Below, in pieces: positions 9,845-17,858 of a stretch of 64,000 nt of DNA. Position 1 is the first letter of the stretch; each line of letters starts with the position of its first letter. The translations under genes were made by a program, and so were the position numbers. Under the pieces are notes generated by a model, which searched no databases, was not told the origin of the DNA, and worked only from the letters and a program-made list of their open reading frames with translations. The stretch is taken from assembly GCA_011390785.1 (NCBI GenBank), contig JAABRR010000003.1:62001-126000 (forward strand). The letters run 5' to 3'. The stretch is from Sphingobacteriia bacterium. GTDB lineage: Bacteria; Bacteroidota; Bacteroidia; Bacteroidales; UBA7960.

Positions 9845-11005
9845 ATGAAGGTAATACTTTCCAGGTTGCAGGGAGATAAGGTTATTTGGTTTATAGTGGC
9901 ATTTTTGTCATTATTTTCCATCCTTGCTGTATATAGCTCTACCGGTACTCTGGCATACAGATTTCAGGCTGGGAATACTGAGTATTATCTTATCAAACAC
10001 TTTCTAATTCTTGTAATGGGCCTTGTACTTATGTACTTTGCGCACAAAATAAAATACACTTATTATTCACGATTGTCTCAACTGGCATTGTTTATTGCCA
10101 TCCCATTATTGGCTGTAACATTGGTTATGGGAACCAATATTAATGAAGCCAATCGCTGGCTTACCCTTCCTGTTATAAATGTTAGTTTTCAAAGTTCAGA
10201 TTTTGCCAAGCTTGCTTTGATCATGTATATTGCAAGAGCTCTGAATAAGAAACAGGATCAGATTAATGATCTTAAATCCGCATTCATACCTATCATTTTG
10301 CCTGTTATAATTGTCAGCGGACTTATTTTACCGGCTAATCTCTCTACTGCAGCCATTCTTTTTGCTACATCGGTGGTTTTGATGTTTATTGGCCGTATCA
10401 GTATAAAGTATATAATGGCTACAATTAGCATAGGAGTAATCATATTGACTATATTTTTGCTGGTGTTAATAAATGTGGGCTCAGCAGGCCGTTTTGATAC
10501 GTGGAAAGCACGTATTGAAAGATTTGTTGATAAAGAGAATTCTGATACTTATCAGTCTGACCAATCCAAAATAGCCATTGCAACGGGGGGTATTACCGGG
10601 AAAATGCCCGGAAACTCAGTGCAAAGGAATTTTTTACCACAGGCATACTCAGATTTTATTTATTCTATAATTATTGAAGAATATGGTCTTTTAGGAGGGT
10701 TTGTTATATTAATGCTATACCTGATTTTATTTTACCGGGGTGTACGGATTGCCCAGAGAAGCCCGGGAACATATGGTGCTTTTTTAGCGGTGGGGCTAAC
10801 GTTTAGTCTTGTTTTTCAAGGTATGATCAACATGGCTGTTGCCGTTGATCTTCTTCCGGTTACCGGTCAGCCACTTCCGCTGGTAAGCATGGGAGGGACA
10901 TCCTTGTGGTTTACCAGTTTGGCTATTGGAATAATTTTGAGTGTTAGCCGAAAGGTAGAAGAAATTCAAAAGGAGAAAGGAGGAGATTATGTCTCAGCAA
11001 CCTGA
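9845..11005 (+). CDS. ftsW: Lipid II polymerase FtsW (SEDS family)
   Basis: FtsW is the SEDS glycosyltransferase that polymerises septal glycan with FtsI. The protein (386 residues from ATG 9845) is polytopic, begins with a cytoplasmic stretch and has NEANRWLTLP, the PANLSTA segment and the terminal PLPLVSMGGTS motif characteristic of FtsW/RodA. The frame is open to a TTG at 9827, but the ATG at 9845 (MKVILSRLQGDK) gives a more usual amino end. The gene overlaps murG by 17 bp. Confidence 0.93.
   Translation: MKVILSRLQGDKVIWFIVAFLSLFSILAVYSSTGTLAYRFQAGNTEYYLIKHFLILVMGLVLMYFAHKIKYTYYSRLSQLALFIAIPLLAVTLVMGTNINEANRWLTLPVINVSFQSSDFAKLALIMYIARALNKKQDQINDLKSAFIPIILPVIIVSGLILPANLSTAAILFATSVVLMFIGRISIKYIMATISIGVIILTIFLLVLINVGSAGRFDTWKARIERFVDKENSDTYQSDQSKIAIATGGITGKMPGNSVQRNFLPQAYSDFIYSIIIEEYGLLGGFVILMLYLILFYRGVRIAQRSPGTYGAFLAVGLTFSLVFQGMINMAVAVDLLPVTGQPLPLVSMGGTSLWFTSLAIGIILSVSRKVEEIQKEKGGDYVSAT
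10976..10983 (+). promoter_or_regulatory. Strong Shine-Dalgarno-like site for murG inside ftsW
   Basis: AAAGGAGG sits 5 bp before the murG ATG, within the last codons of ftsW. Bacteroidota rarely use such sites, so it stands out. It may aid translational coupling, or only reflect the Lys-Glu-Lys-Gly-Gly codons. Confidence 0.4.
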
Positions 11006-12101
11006 TCCTTTAAAAGTAATCATCGCCGGTGGTGGTACAGGGGGACATGTCTTCCCTGCCATTGCTATTGCTAATGCTATTCGCGATAAGGTCTTCAATG
11101 CACAAATCCTTTTTGTTGGTGCCAGGGGTAAAATGGAAATGCAAAAAGTGCCAGCTGCCGGTTATCATATCCTGGGTCTTAACATAGCAGGTTTGCAAAG
11201 AAGATTTACCTGGAAAAACCTTTTAGTGCCTTTTAAGCTCTTTGATAGTATAATACGCTCCAGGAATATTGTGAAAAGGTATAAACCCCATGTAGTTATT
11301 GGTGTTGGTGGATATGCCAGTGGCCCACTTGTAAGGGCAGCTGCAAAACTTGGTGTTCCCACATTAATCCAGGAACAAAACTCTTTTCCCGGTATCACCA
11401 ATAAACTCCTTGCCAAAAAGGTTGATAAGATTTGTGTTGCTTACGAGGGTATGGAAAGGTTTTTTCCAAAACATAAAATATTTCTTACCGGAAATCCCGT
11501 CAGACATGATATCCTTCTGGCTAATGAAAAAAAAGATGAAGCACTCAGGTACTTTTCATTTACATCCAAAAAGAAGGTTTTGCTAGTGGTAGGAGGAAGT
11601 TTGGGAGCCCTAAGCATAAATCAGGCAATGAGCCTGAATATTGAAAAACTCTTAAACGCAGGCCTTCAGGTTATATGGCAAACAGGCCAGGGATATTATG
11701 AATTAGCTAATGCAAAAGCTTTATTATTAAAAGATTCTGCTTTAAGCGTTCATGCTTTTATAGATCGGATGGATCTGGCTTATGCTTCCAGTGATATGAT
11801 TGTATCAAGAGCCGGGGCAATAGCCATTAGTGAAATTTGCGCTTTGCAGCGGCCTGCTATTTTGGTACCTTCTCCTTACGTAGCAGAAGATCATCAGACC
11901 AAGAATGCAATGGCTTTGGTAAATATGCATGCAGCTGTTTTGCTTGCCGAAACAGAAGTAAGAGAAGAACTTGCGGTTGTTGTAATAAACCTGATAAGTA
12001 ATGATGATAATTTACATAAACTAAAACAAAATATTACCCGATTATTCTATCGTGATTCCGCCAATAATATTGCCGGAGTTGCTTTAAGTCTTGTTAAATA
12101 G
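10989..12101 (+). CDS. murG: UDP-GlcNAc:lipid I GlcNAc transferase MurG
   Basis: MurG converts lipid I to lipid II at the inner face of the cytoplasmic membrane. The 370-residue GT28 protein has the N-terminal GGGTGGHVFPA loop, GVGGYASGP, QEQNSFPG and the C-domain donor site (SRAGAIAISEI). It overlaps the ftsW end by 17 bp with a purine-rich site 5 bp upstream, suggesting translational coupling of lipid II synthesis and its polymerase. Followed by murC after 9 bp. Confidence 0.96.
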   Translation: MSQQPDPLKVIIAGGGTGGHVFPAIAIANAIRDKVFNAQILFVGARGKMEMQKVPAAGYHILGLNIAGLQRRFTWKNLLVPFKLFDSIIRSRNIVKRYKPHVVIGVGGYASGPLVRAAAKLGVPTLIQEQNSFPGITNKLLAKKVDKICVAYEGMERFFPKHKIFLTGNPVRHDILLANEKKDEALRYFSFTSKKKVLLVVGGSLGALSINQAMSLNIEKLLNAGLQVIWQTGQGYYELANAKALLLKDSALSVHAFIDRMDLAYASSDMIVSRAGAIAISEICALQRPAILVPSPYVAEDHQTKNAMALVNMHAAVLLAETEVREELAVVVINLISNDDNLHKLKQNITRLFYRDSANNIAGVALSLVK

Positions 12102-12110
12102 GTTATTAAT

Positions 12111-13487
12111 ATGGATTTCACCCAGGTAAAAACTATATACTTTTTGGGCATTGGAGGCATCGGAATGAGTGCCCTGGCAAGGTATTTCCTTTATTTGGGT
12201 AAAGATATTTATGGCTACGATCGCTTATCAACAGACCTTACCAGGCAACTGGAAAAGGAAGGTGCCAAAATAGGATTTAGTGATGATGTTAATTTGATTC
12301 CTGATGCAATTGATCTGGTAATCTATACCCCGGCCTTTCAAAAAGACAGTATAATCCTAAATTTTTTACAGAACTCTGGTATCCCAATTTATAAGCGTGC
12401 TCAGGTTTTGGGTTTTATTGCCCAAAAACAAAAAACCATTGCTATTGCAGGTACTCATGGTAAGACAAGTATTACAGCTATGGTGGCTCATTTATTTAAG
12501 GTTGCTGATATGCAATTTGCAGCATTTTTGGGAGGCATAAGCACAAACTATCAAACTAATTTTCTTTTGTCCGGTAAACCTCAGTGGATTATTGTGGAAG
12601 CTGATGAATACGATAGATCATTTCTTGCTCTAAATCCTGATATTGCTGTAGTATCGTCGGTTGATGCCGACCATCTGGATATTTATGGTTCCGTTGAAGC
12701 GCTCGAAGATTCATTCCGTCTTTTTGTTAATCGTATAAAACCAAATGGTGTTCTCATCGCAAAGGATAATATTACTTCTGTGAAAGGGATTGTTAAAAAT
12801 AACCTTACCTATAGTCTTACAGAAGAATCTGATTTTTATGCATCTGAAATCTCTGCAATTGATGGAAAGTATTCCTGTATGCTACATCTTACTGGAAACT
12901 TATCCGATAAGACTAATTATAACAATGTTTCTGTTGAATTTGGATGGGCCGGACGGCACAACCTCGAAAATGCTATAGCTGCAAGTGCTGTAGCACATCT
13001 TGCAGGTATTGGTAATGAGCAAGTCAAAGAAGGTCTTGCTTCATTTAAAGGGGTTAAGAGAAGGTTTGAAACAATTGTGACCAACCAAAAGGTAACGTAT
13101 ATTGATGATTATGCTCATCATCCTAAAGAAATATATGCCTGTATTAAATCAGTGAGAGAGTTGTTTCCCATGAAAAAGATTGCAGCTATTTTTCAACCTC
13201 ATCTTTACACGCGGACACGCGATCTGGCAAGGGAATTTGGAGAAGCCCTCAGTATGTTGGATGATGTTGTTGTGATGGATATTTACCCAGCCCGTGAAAA
13301 ACCCATTGAAGGAGTCTCTGCATTTTCTATCCTTGATTATATTAAGATTTCTAATAAATCGTATCTCATTAAAGAAGAAATATTTGATTTTGTTAAGGAA
13401 GGTAGTTTTGATGTCTTACTGACTCTGGGAGCCGGCAATATTGACAACCTGGTAAATCCAATAAAAGAATTATTGAAAAATGATTAA
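12111..13487 (+). CDS. murC: UDP-MurNAc:L-alanine ligase MurC
   Basis: MurC adds L-alanine to UDP-MurNAc, the first step of the stem peptide. The 458-residue protein has GIGGIGMSALA at the N-terminus, the P-loop GTHGKTSIT near residue 120, VEADEYDRSF and the C-terminal DDYAHHPKEI segment. All are MurC hallmarks rather than Mpl (the murein tripeptide ligase), supported by the dcw position. Its stop overlaps the ftsQ start by 8 bp. No ddl gene lies between murC and ftsQ, which is usual for this phylum. Confidence 0.95.
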   Translation: MDFTQVKTIYFLGIGGIGMSALARYFLYLGKDIYGYDRLSTDLTRQLEKEGAKIGFSDDVNLIPDAIDLVIYTPAFQKDSIILNFLQNSGIPIYKRAQVLGFIAQKQKTIAIAGTHGKTSITAMVAHLFKVADMQFAAFLGGISTNYQTNFLLSGKPQWIIVEADEYDRSFLALNPDIAVVSSVDADHLDIYGSVEALEDSFRLFVNRIKPNGVLIAKDNITSVKGIVKNNLTYSLTEESDFYASEISAIDGKYSCMLHLTGNLSDKTNYNNVSVEFGWAGRHNLENAIAASAVAHLAGIGNEQVKEGLASFKGVKRRFETIVTNQKVTYIDDYAHHPKEIYACIKSVRELFPMKKIAAIFQPHLYTRTRDLAREFGEALSMLDDVVVMDIYPAREKPIEGVSAFSILDYIKISNKSYLIKEEIFDFVKEGSFDVLLTLGAGNIDNLVNPIKELLKND

Positions 13488-14271
13488 AAGAATCACACAT
13501 ATTAGTCTTTACATTATTATCCCATTAGGGCTGATGATTTTACTCGGGTTTGCGGTTGAAAATAACCGAACTGCCAGTTGTAAAGGATTGGTTGTGGAAA
13601 TAAAAGATCGTGAAAAACTTTCTTTTATTGATTCTCTGCAGGTCTTATCACAGGTCTATAAAGTAATGGATACTTTGAATGGGAAGAGTTTAAAAAAAGT
13701 ATCTCTCAACAAAATTGAAGAACTTGTGAATACAATGTATTATGTTGAAAGTTCTCAGGTTTACAGGCAAATTGATGGGTATATCGTGGTTAATATAATA
13801 CAAAGAGAACCCATTGCAAGGGTTGTAAACTCCTTTAATGAGTCTTATTATATTGATAAAAATGGAAGGCTTATGAAGTTAAGTACTTCCTATTCTGCCC
13901 GCGTTCCTGTTGTAACGGGTTTTATCGGTACACGATACTCGCCAGGTAAGAATATTTATGAAATCTCTGATGAAACATCTTTTTCTCATCAAGAAACAGT
14001 ACTTGTAGATGTAAATAAATTGATTCAGTTTATTGCCTCAGATGCCTTTCTAAATGCGTGGATTGACCAGATTTATGTTACCAGAAGAGGTGAGTTTGAA
14101 TTGGTACCCCGAAATGGAGTGCATACCATAGAATTTGGGAAAGCTGAAGATATGGAAAAGAAATTTGAGAAGTTAATGAAGTTTTACAAAGACGGGCTTG
14201 CCAACGTTGGTTGGGGTAGTTACAAAAAAATTAACATAAAGTTTAAAAATCAGGTTGTTTGTTCAAAATAA
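13480..14271 (+). CDS. ftsQ: Cell division protein FtsQ
   Basis: The 263-residue bitopic protein has one N-terminal membrane segment (SLYIIIPLGLMILLGFAV) and a periplasmic part with a POTRA-like stretch (VESSQVYRQIDGYIVVNIIQREPIARV) followed by the FtsQ beta domain (about residues 125-255). FtsQ scaffolds FtsB/FtsL and recruits the septal synthase. Sequence conservation is low; topology and position between murC and ftsA decide the call. It overlaps murC by 8 bp and ends 8 bp before the chosen ftsA ATG. Confidence 0.9.
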   Translation: MIKRITHISLYIIIPLGLMILLGFAVENNRTASCKGLVVEIKDREKLSFIDSLQVLSQVYKVMDTLNGKSLKKVSLNKIEELVNTMYYVESSQVYRQIDGYIVVNIIQREPIARVVNSFNESYYIDKNGRLMKLSTSYSARVPVVTGFIGTRYSPGKNIYEISDETSFSHQETVLVDVNKLIQFIASDAFLNAWIDQIYVTRRGEFELVPRNGVHTIEFGKAEDMEKKFEKLMKFYKDGLANVGWGSYKKINIKFKNQVVCSK

Positions 14272-14279
14272 ATGCTAAC

Positions 14280-15554
14280 ATGGTACCATCAGAAATAATT
14301 GTAGGTTTAGATATTGGTTCAACAAAAATTGCTTGTATTGTTGGCCGTAAAAATGAATATGGTAAAATAGAAATTCTTGGATTAGGAAAAAGCCCTTCCT
14401 TAGGTGTTAGCAGGGGTGTTGTAGCCAATATACAACATACTGTTGACTCTATAAGAGCTGCTGTTACTGAAGCTGAACAACGGTCAGGAGTGGAAATAAG
14501 GGTTGTAAATGTGGGCATTGCCGGCCAGCACATCAGAAGTTTACAACATCGTGGCAGTATTATGCGTAATTCTATGGATGATGAAATTGATCAGAATGAT
14601 GTCGATGATCTGATAGAAAACATGTATAAACTGGTTCTTCCTCCTGGTGAAGATATTATCCATGTTATACCTCAGGATTACATTATTGATAATGAGCATG
14701 GTATAAGAGCGCCCATTGGGCATTCTGGCAGATGTCTTGAGGCAAATTTCCATATTATTACCGGGCAACTGGCAGCAGCTAAAAATATTGAGAAATGTGT
14801 TTCCAAAGCAGGGCTTGAGATTGATGATCTCATTTTGGAACCACTGGCGTCATCTGAAGCGGTATTGAGTGCCGAAGAGAAAGAAGCAGGGGTGGTTTTG
14901 GTTGATATAGGTGGAGGAACAACAGATATTGCCATTTTCCAGGATGATATTATCAGACATACGGCCGTTATCCCTTTGGGGGGCAACGTTGTTACCGACG
15001 ATATAAAAGAAGGTTGTTCTATTATCAGAGGTCAGGCTGAAGCACTAAAAGTGAATTTTGGTTCTGCCCTGGCAAGTGAAAACCGTGATGAGGAAATTGT
15101 TTCTATTCCAGGGTTGAAGGGACGTGAGCCCAAAGAAATTTCTTTGAGAAATCTTGCCAGTATTATACAGGCACGGACCGAGGAAATTGTTGAACATGTT
15201 CATTACGAAATACGCAATTCGGGTTTTGAAAATAAACTGATTGCCGGTATTGTACTTACCGGTGGTGGAAGTCAGATGAAGCATATTGCGCAGCTTACAT
15301 CCTTCATCACCGGCATGGATACCCGAATTGGTTATCCCAGTGAGCATCTGGCCAAAGCACCATCCGACGAAGTATCCAAACCAATGCATGCAACAGGTGT
15401 GGGTCTGGTTATTCAGGGGTTTAAAAATGCTGAAAAACAAAAACGGCGCAAAGACTCTAAAGTAGCCAATCATTCCCAGAAAAATAAAGGCAACTTTTTT
15501 GATGTTATCCTTAAGAAAGGGAAGCAGTTTTTTGAGAATGATGGTGCAGATTAA
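14280..15554 (+). CDS. ftsA: Cell division protein FtsA
   Basis: FtsA is an actin-like ATPase that tethers FtsZ filaments to the membrane. Visible: phosphate-1 motif GLDIGSTKIACIVG, the 1C insertion, DIGGGTTDIAIF (phosphate 2), LTGGGSQM (adenosine) and a basic C-terminal tail (GFKNAEKQKRRKDSK) with a possible amphipathic end. The frame is open to a TTG at 14259 inside ftsQ, but ATG 14280 gives MVPSEIIVGLDIG, the usual amino end, so I use it (424 residues). ftsZ follows after 98 bp. Confidence 0.95.
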   Translation: MVPSEIIVGLDIGSTKIACIVGRKNEYGKIEILGLGKSPSLGVSRGVVANIQHTVDSIRAAVTEAEQRSGVEIRVVNVGIAGQHIRSLQHRGSIMRNSMDDEIDQNDVDDLIENMYKLVLPPGEDIIHVIPQDYIIDNEHGIRAPIGHSGRCLEANFHIITGQLAAAKNIEKCVSKAGLEIDDLILEPLASSEAVLSAEEKEAGVVLVDIGGGTTDIAIFQDDIIRHTAVIPLGGNVVTDDIKEGCSIIRGQAEALKVNFGSALASENRDEEIVSIPGLKGREPKEISLRNLASIIQARTEEIVEHVHYEIRNSGFENKLIAGIVLTGGGSQMKHIAQLTSFITGMDTRIGYPSEHLAKAPSDEVSKPMHATGVGLVIQGFKNAEKQKRRKDSKVANHSQKNKGNFFDVILKKGKQFFENDGAD

Positions 15555-15652
15555 CAGCGCTTTATTAACAGAAAAGCCTGATATTCTGTTGAAAACTAAC
15601 TTATGTAAATAATTATTCATTTTTTTAAATAACTACCTTAGAAACAGATAAT

Positions 15653-17209
15653 ATGAACTCAGACATGATAACTTTCGATTTGCCAAAAAACCAGTCTTCC
15701 GATATTAAAGTACTAGGAGTAGGGGGCGGAGGCAGTAATGCTGTCAACTACATGTTTAAGCAAGGTATTGAAGGAGTGGACTTTGTTGTTTGTAATACAG
15801 ACTCTCAAGCCCTTGATATAAGCCCTGTTCCAAATAAAGTTCAATTGGGCGTTAGCCTTACTGATGGTAAAGGAGCCGGAAGCATTCCATCTGTTGGAAA
15901 AAATGCCGCCATCGAAGACCTCGACCGGGTGAGAGAAATTCTCGAAAAGAATACCAAAATGCTCTTTATAACAGCAGGTATGGGTGGAGGAACAGGCACA
16001 GGTGCCGCACCTGTTATTGCCAAAGTGAGCCGCGAGCTTAATATCCTGACAGTAGGTATCGTTACCATTCCTTTTGCTTTTGAAGGGCGTAAGCGCCGGC
16101 TTCAGGCCGAAGAAGGGATCAATGAGCTAAAAGAGAATGTTGATGCGCTTATTGTTATATGCAATGATAAACTACGTGAATTGTATGGCAATCTTTCAGT
16201 TACTGATGCATTTTCTAAAGCTGATAACGTTTTAACAACAGCAGCCAAAGGTATCGCTGAGATCATTACCCTTACCGGTGGAGTAAATGTTGATTTTGCC
16301 GACGTTAAAACGGTAATGTCTAACAGTGGAGTTGCTATTATGGGCAGTGGCAGTTCAGAAGGCGATAATCGAGCCATTAAAGCTGTGGAAATGGCACTTG
16401 CCTCCCCACTTCTTAACGACAACAATATTAGGGGTGCAAGCAATGTATTGCTCAATATTGTTAGTGGTAAGGAAGAGATTCTTATGGATGAGATTACTGA
16501 AATTACCGATTATATACAGATGGAAGCCGGATCTACAGCCGATATTATCTGGGGCTATGGCAAAGATGAAAGCCTGGAAAATAAAATCAACGTCATTATT
16601 GTTGCAACCGGTTTTGGAGAAAATTCTGATCTTGGTTATAACCTTGAAATCAGTAAACCCGCCCAAAAAAAGGTAGTTTCACTTGAGAAAAAGCAAAATG
16701 AGGATGAGAAGGAGCAGCATGAAAATGATCAGGAACATGGCATTAAAATGGTTCGTAAGGTTTCTGCTCAGAAATCAGTTGGATCAGATCAGCAGTTGGA
16801 TATTAATGAAAAGAGACAAACTCAAATACCCGTTGATTTTGACCCATCATTATCATCTAAGAACCCTTTTATACCAAATTTTGTTAATAAAACCTCAATA
16901 GATAATCCTTCAGATACAGAATCCAGACAACAGGATCAAAAGCAAAAACCACCGATTCAGGATAACGATATTATGCAATCCAAAGCCATTGAGAGAGAGC
17001 AGAGACTTCGCGAGTTGAGTCTGAAGCTTAAAACCCCTGAAGGTTTGCTCGATCTTGAAAAGGAACCTGCATATTTACGTCGAAATGTACCACTGAACAA
17101 TGTGCCGGCAAGTGATGAATCGCATGTTTCAAGATACACTCTATTTGACGGAGATGGTAAAACGCAGATAAAATCAAATAACTCTTTTTTGCATGATAAT
17201 GTTGATTAA
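15653..17209 (+). CDS. ftsZ: Cell division GTPase FtsZ
   Basis: FtsZ is the tubulin-like GTPase that forms the division ring. The 518-residue product has GVGGGGSNAVN, the tubulin signature GMGGGTGTGAAPV near residue 108, and the T7 region NVDFADVKTVM. After the core (about residue 340) comes a long charged linker rich in Lys, Glu, Gln and Asp and a C-terminal region (RYTLFDGDGKTQIKS) in place of the classical DIPxFL peptide. The long tail explains its length over E. coli FtsZ (383) and is common in Bacteroidota. Last gene of the dcw operon; a hairpin terminator follows. Confidence 0.97.
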   Translation: MNSDMITFDLPKNQSSDIKVLGVGGGGSNAVNYMFKQGIEGVDFVVCNTDSQALDISPVPNKVQLGVSLTDGKGAGSIPSVGKNAAIEDLDRVREILEKNTKMLFITAGMGGGTGTGAAPVIAKVSRELNILTVGIVTIPFAFEGRKRRLQAEEGINELKENVDALIVICNDKLRELYGNLSVTDAFSKADNVLTTAAKGIAEIITLTGGVNVDFADVKTVMSNSGVAIMGSGSSEGDNRAIKAVEMALASPLLNDNNIRGASNVLLNIVSGKEEILMDEITEITDYIQMEAGSTADIIWGYGKDESLENKINVIIVATGFGENSDLGYNLEISKPAQKKVVSLEKKQNEDEKEQHENDQEHGIKMVRKVSAQKSVGSDQQLDINEKRQTQIPVDFDPSLSSKNPFIPNFVNKTSIDNPSDTESRQQDQKQKPPIQDNDIMQSKAIEREQRLRELSLKLKTPEGLLDLEKEPAYLRRNVPLNNVPASDESHVSRYTLFDGDGKTQIKSNNSFLHDNVD

Positions 17210-17238
17210 GGAACAACTGCAATTCTCTCAACATCAGA

Positions 17239-17267
17239 AAGCCTCATTTTGCATGGGGCTTTTTTTT
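17239..17267 (+). terminator. Rho-independent terminator of the dcw operon
   Basis: AAGCCTC (17239-17245) pairs with GGGGCTT (17255-17261) with one G-U pair around a 9-base loop, followed by a T-run to 17267. It begins 30 bp after the ftsZ stop. Confidence 0.75.
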
Positions 17268-17282
17268 GTTTATAGCTTTTTA

Positions 17283-17290
17283 TAATTTTG
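17283..17290 (+). promoter_or_regulatory. Candidate -7 element (TAATTTTG) for yqeY
   Basis: Full match to TAnnTTTG, 23 bp before the ATG at 17314 and just after the ftsZ terminator. It implies that yqeY has its own promoter and that the in-frame TTG at 17266, upstream of the element, is not used. Confidence 0.5.
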
Positions 17291-17313
17291 CGTTTTATCT
17301 AAAAATAAAAACT

Positions 17314-17763
17314 ATGAGTTTACTTGAAAAAATTGATCAGGATATTAAAAAAGCCATGTTGGCTAAGGAAAGGGATAAACTGGAAGCTCTAAGAGCCGTA
17401 AAAAATGCTCTGCTGGTGCAAAAAACCGAAAAAGGAGCATCAGGTTTAATTGCCGATGATGCTGAAATAAAAATTCTTAAAAGGCTTGTAAAACAGAGAA
17501 AGGAAGCAGCTGATCTTTATATCCAACAGAAGAGAAAAGATCTTGCTGATGTTGAGATGTTTCAGGCAGGTATTATTGAAACCTATTTGCCGGATCAATT
17601 ATCAGAAGAGGAGATCAGAACCATCATAAAATCGTTGATTACAGAAATTGGAGCTAAAGATATGAAAGATATGGGTAAGGTTATGGGACAGGCTACGAAA
17701 AAACTGGCTGGAAAGGCAGATAATAAAATGATTTCATCTTTTGTAAAGGAACTGCTTTCATAG
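17314..17763 (+). CDS. yqeY: GatB/YqeY domain protein
   Basis: A 149-residue protein of the GatB/YqeY family: helical, starting MSLLEKIDQDIKKAMLAKER, with DKLEALRAVKNAL, IIETYLPDQLSEEE and the closing KDMGKVMGQATKKLAGKAD. The YqeY fold matches the tRNA-interacting tail domain of the GatB amidotransferase subunit. The function of stand-alone YqeY is not well established; a tRNA-related role is a family inference. Length is exactly that of typical YqeY from the ATG at 17314. It follows ftsZ but is separated by a terminator and a likely promoter. Confidence 0.9.
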   Translation: MSLLEKIDQDIKKAMLAKERDKLEALRAVKNALLVQKTEKGASGLIADDAEIKILKRLVKQRKEAADLYIQQKRKDLADVEMFQAGIIETYLPDQLSEEEIRTIIKSLITEIGAKDMKDMGKVMGQATKKLAGKADNKMISSFVKELLS

Positions 17764-17808
17764 ATAAATCAGCCTGAAATATTTCTTTGCCTGGTTTTTA
17801 GAAATTTG

Positions 17809-17840
17809 AAAAAAAGCCACCCAAACGGATGGCTTTTTTT
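17809..17840. terminator. Bidirectional terminator between yqeY and the SprB-repeat protein
   Basis: A-tract plus GCCACCC, a short AAA loop region and GGATGGC plus T-tract form a hairpin with A-run on one side and T-run on the other, between two convergent genes. It can serve both strands. Confidence 0.75.
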
Positions 17841-17858
17841 AATATTAATCAGGATTGA

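Noticed and set aside
15045-15620. 191-residue minus-strand frame within ftsA
   Set aside because: Fully antisense to ftsA; length arises from the codon bias of the real gene.
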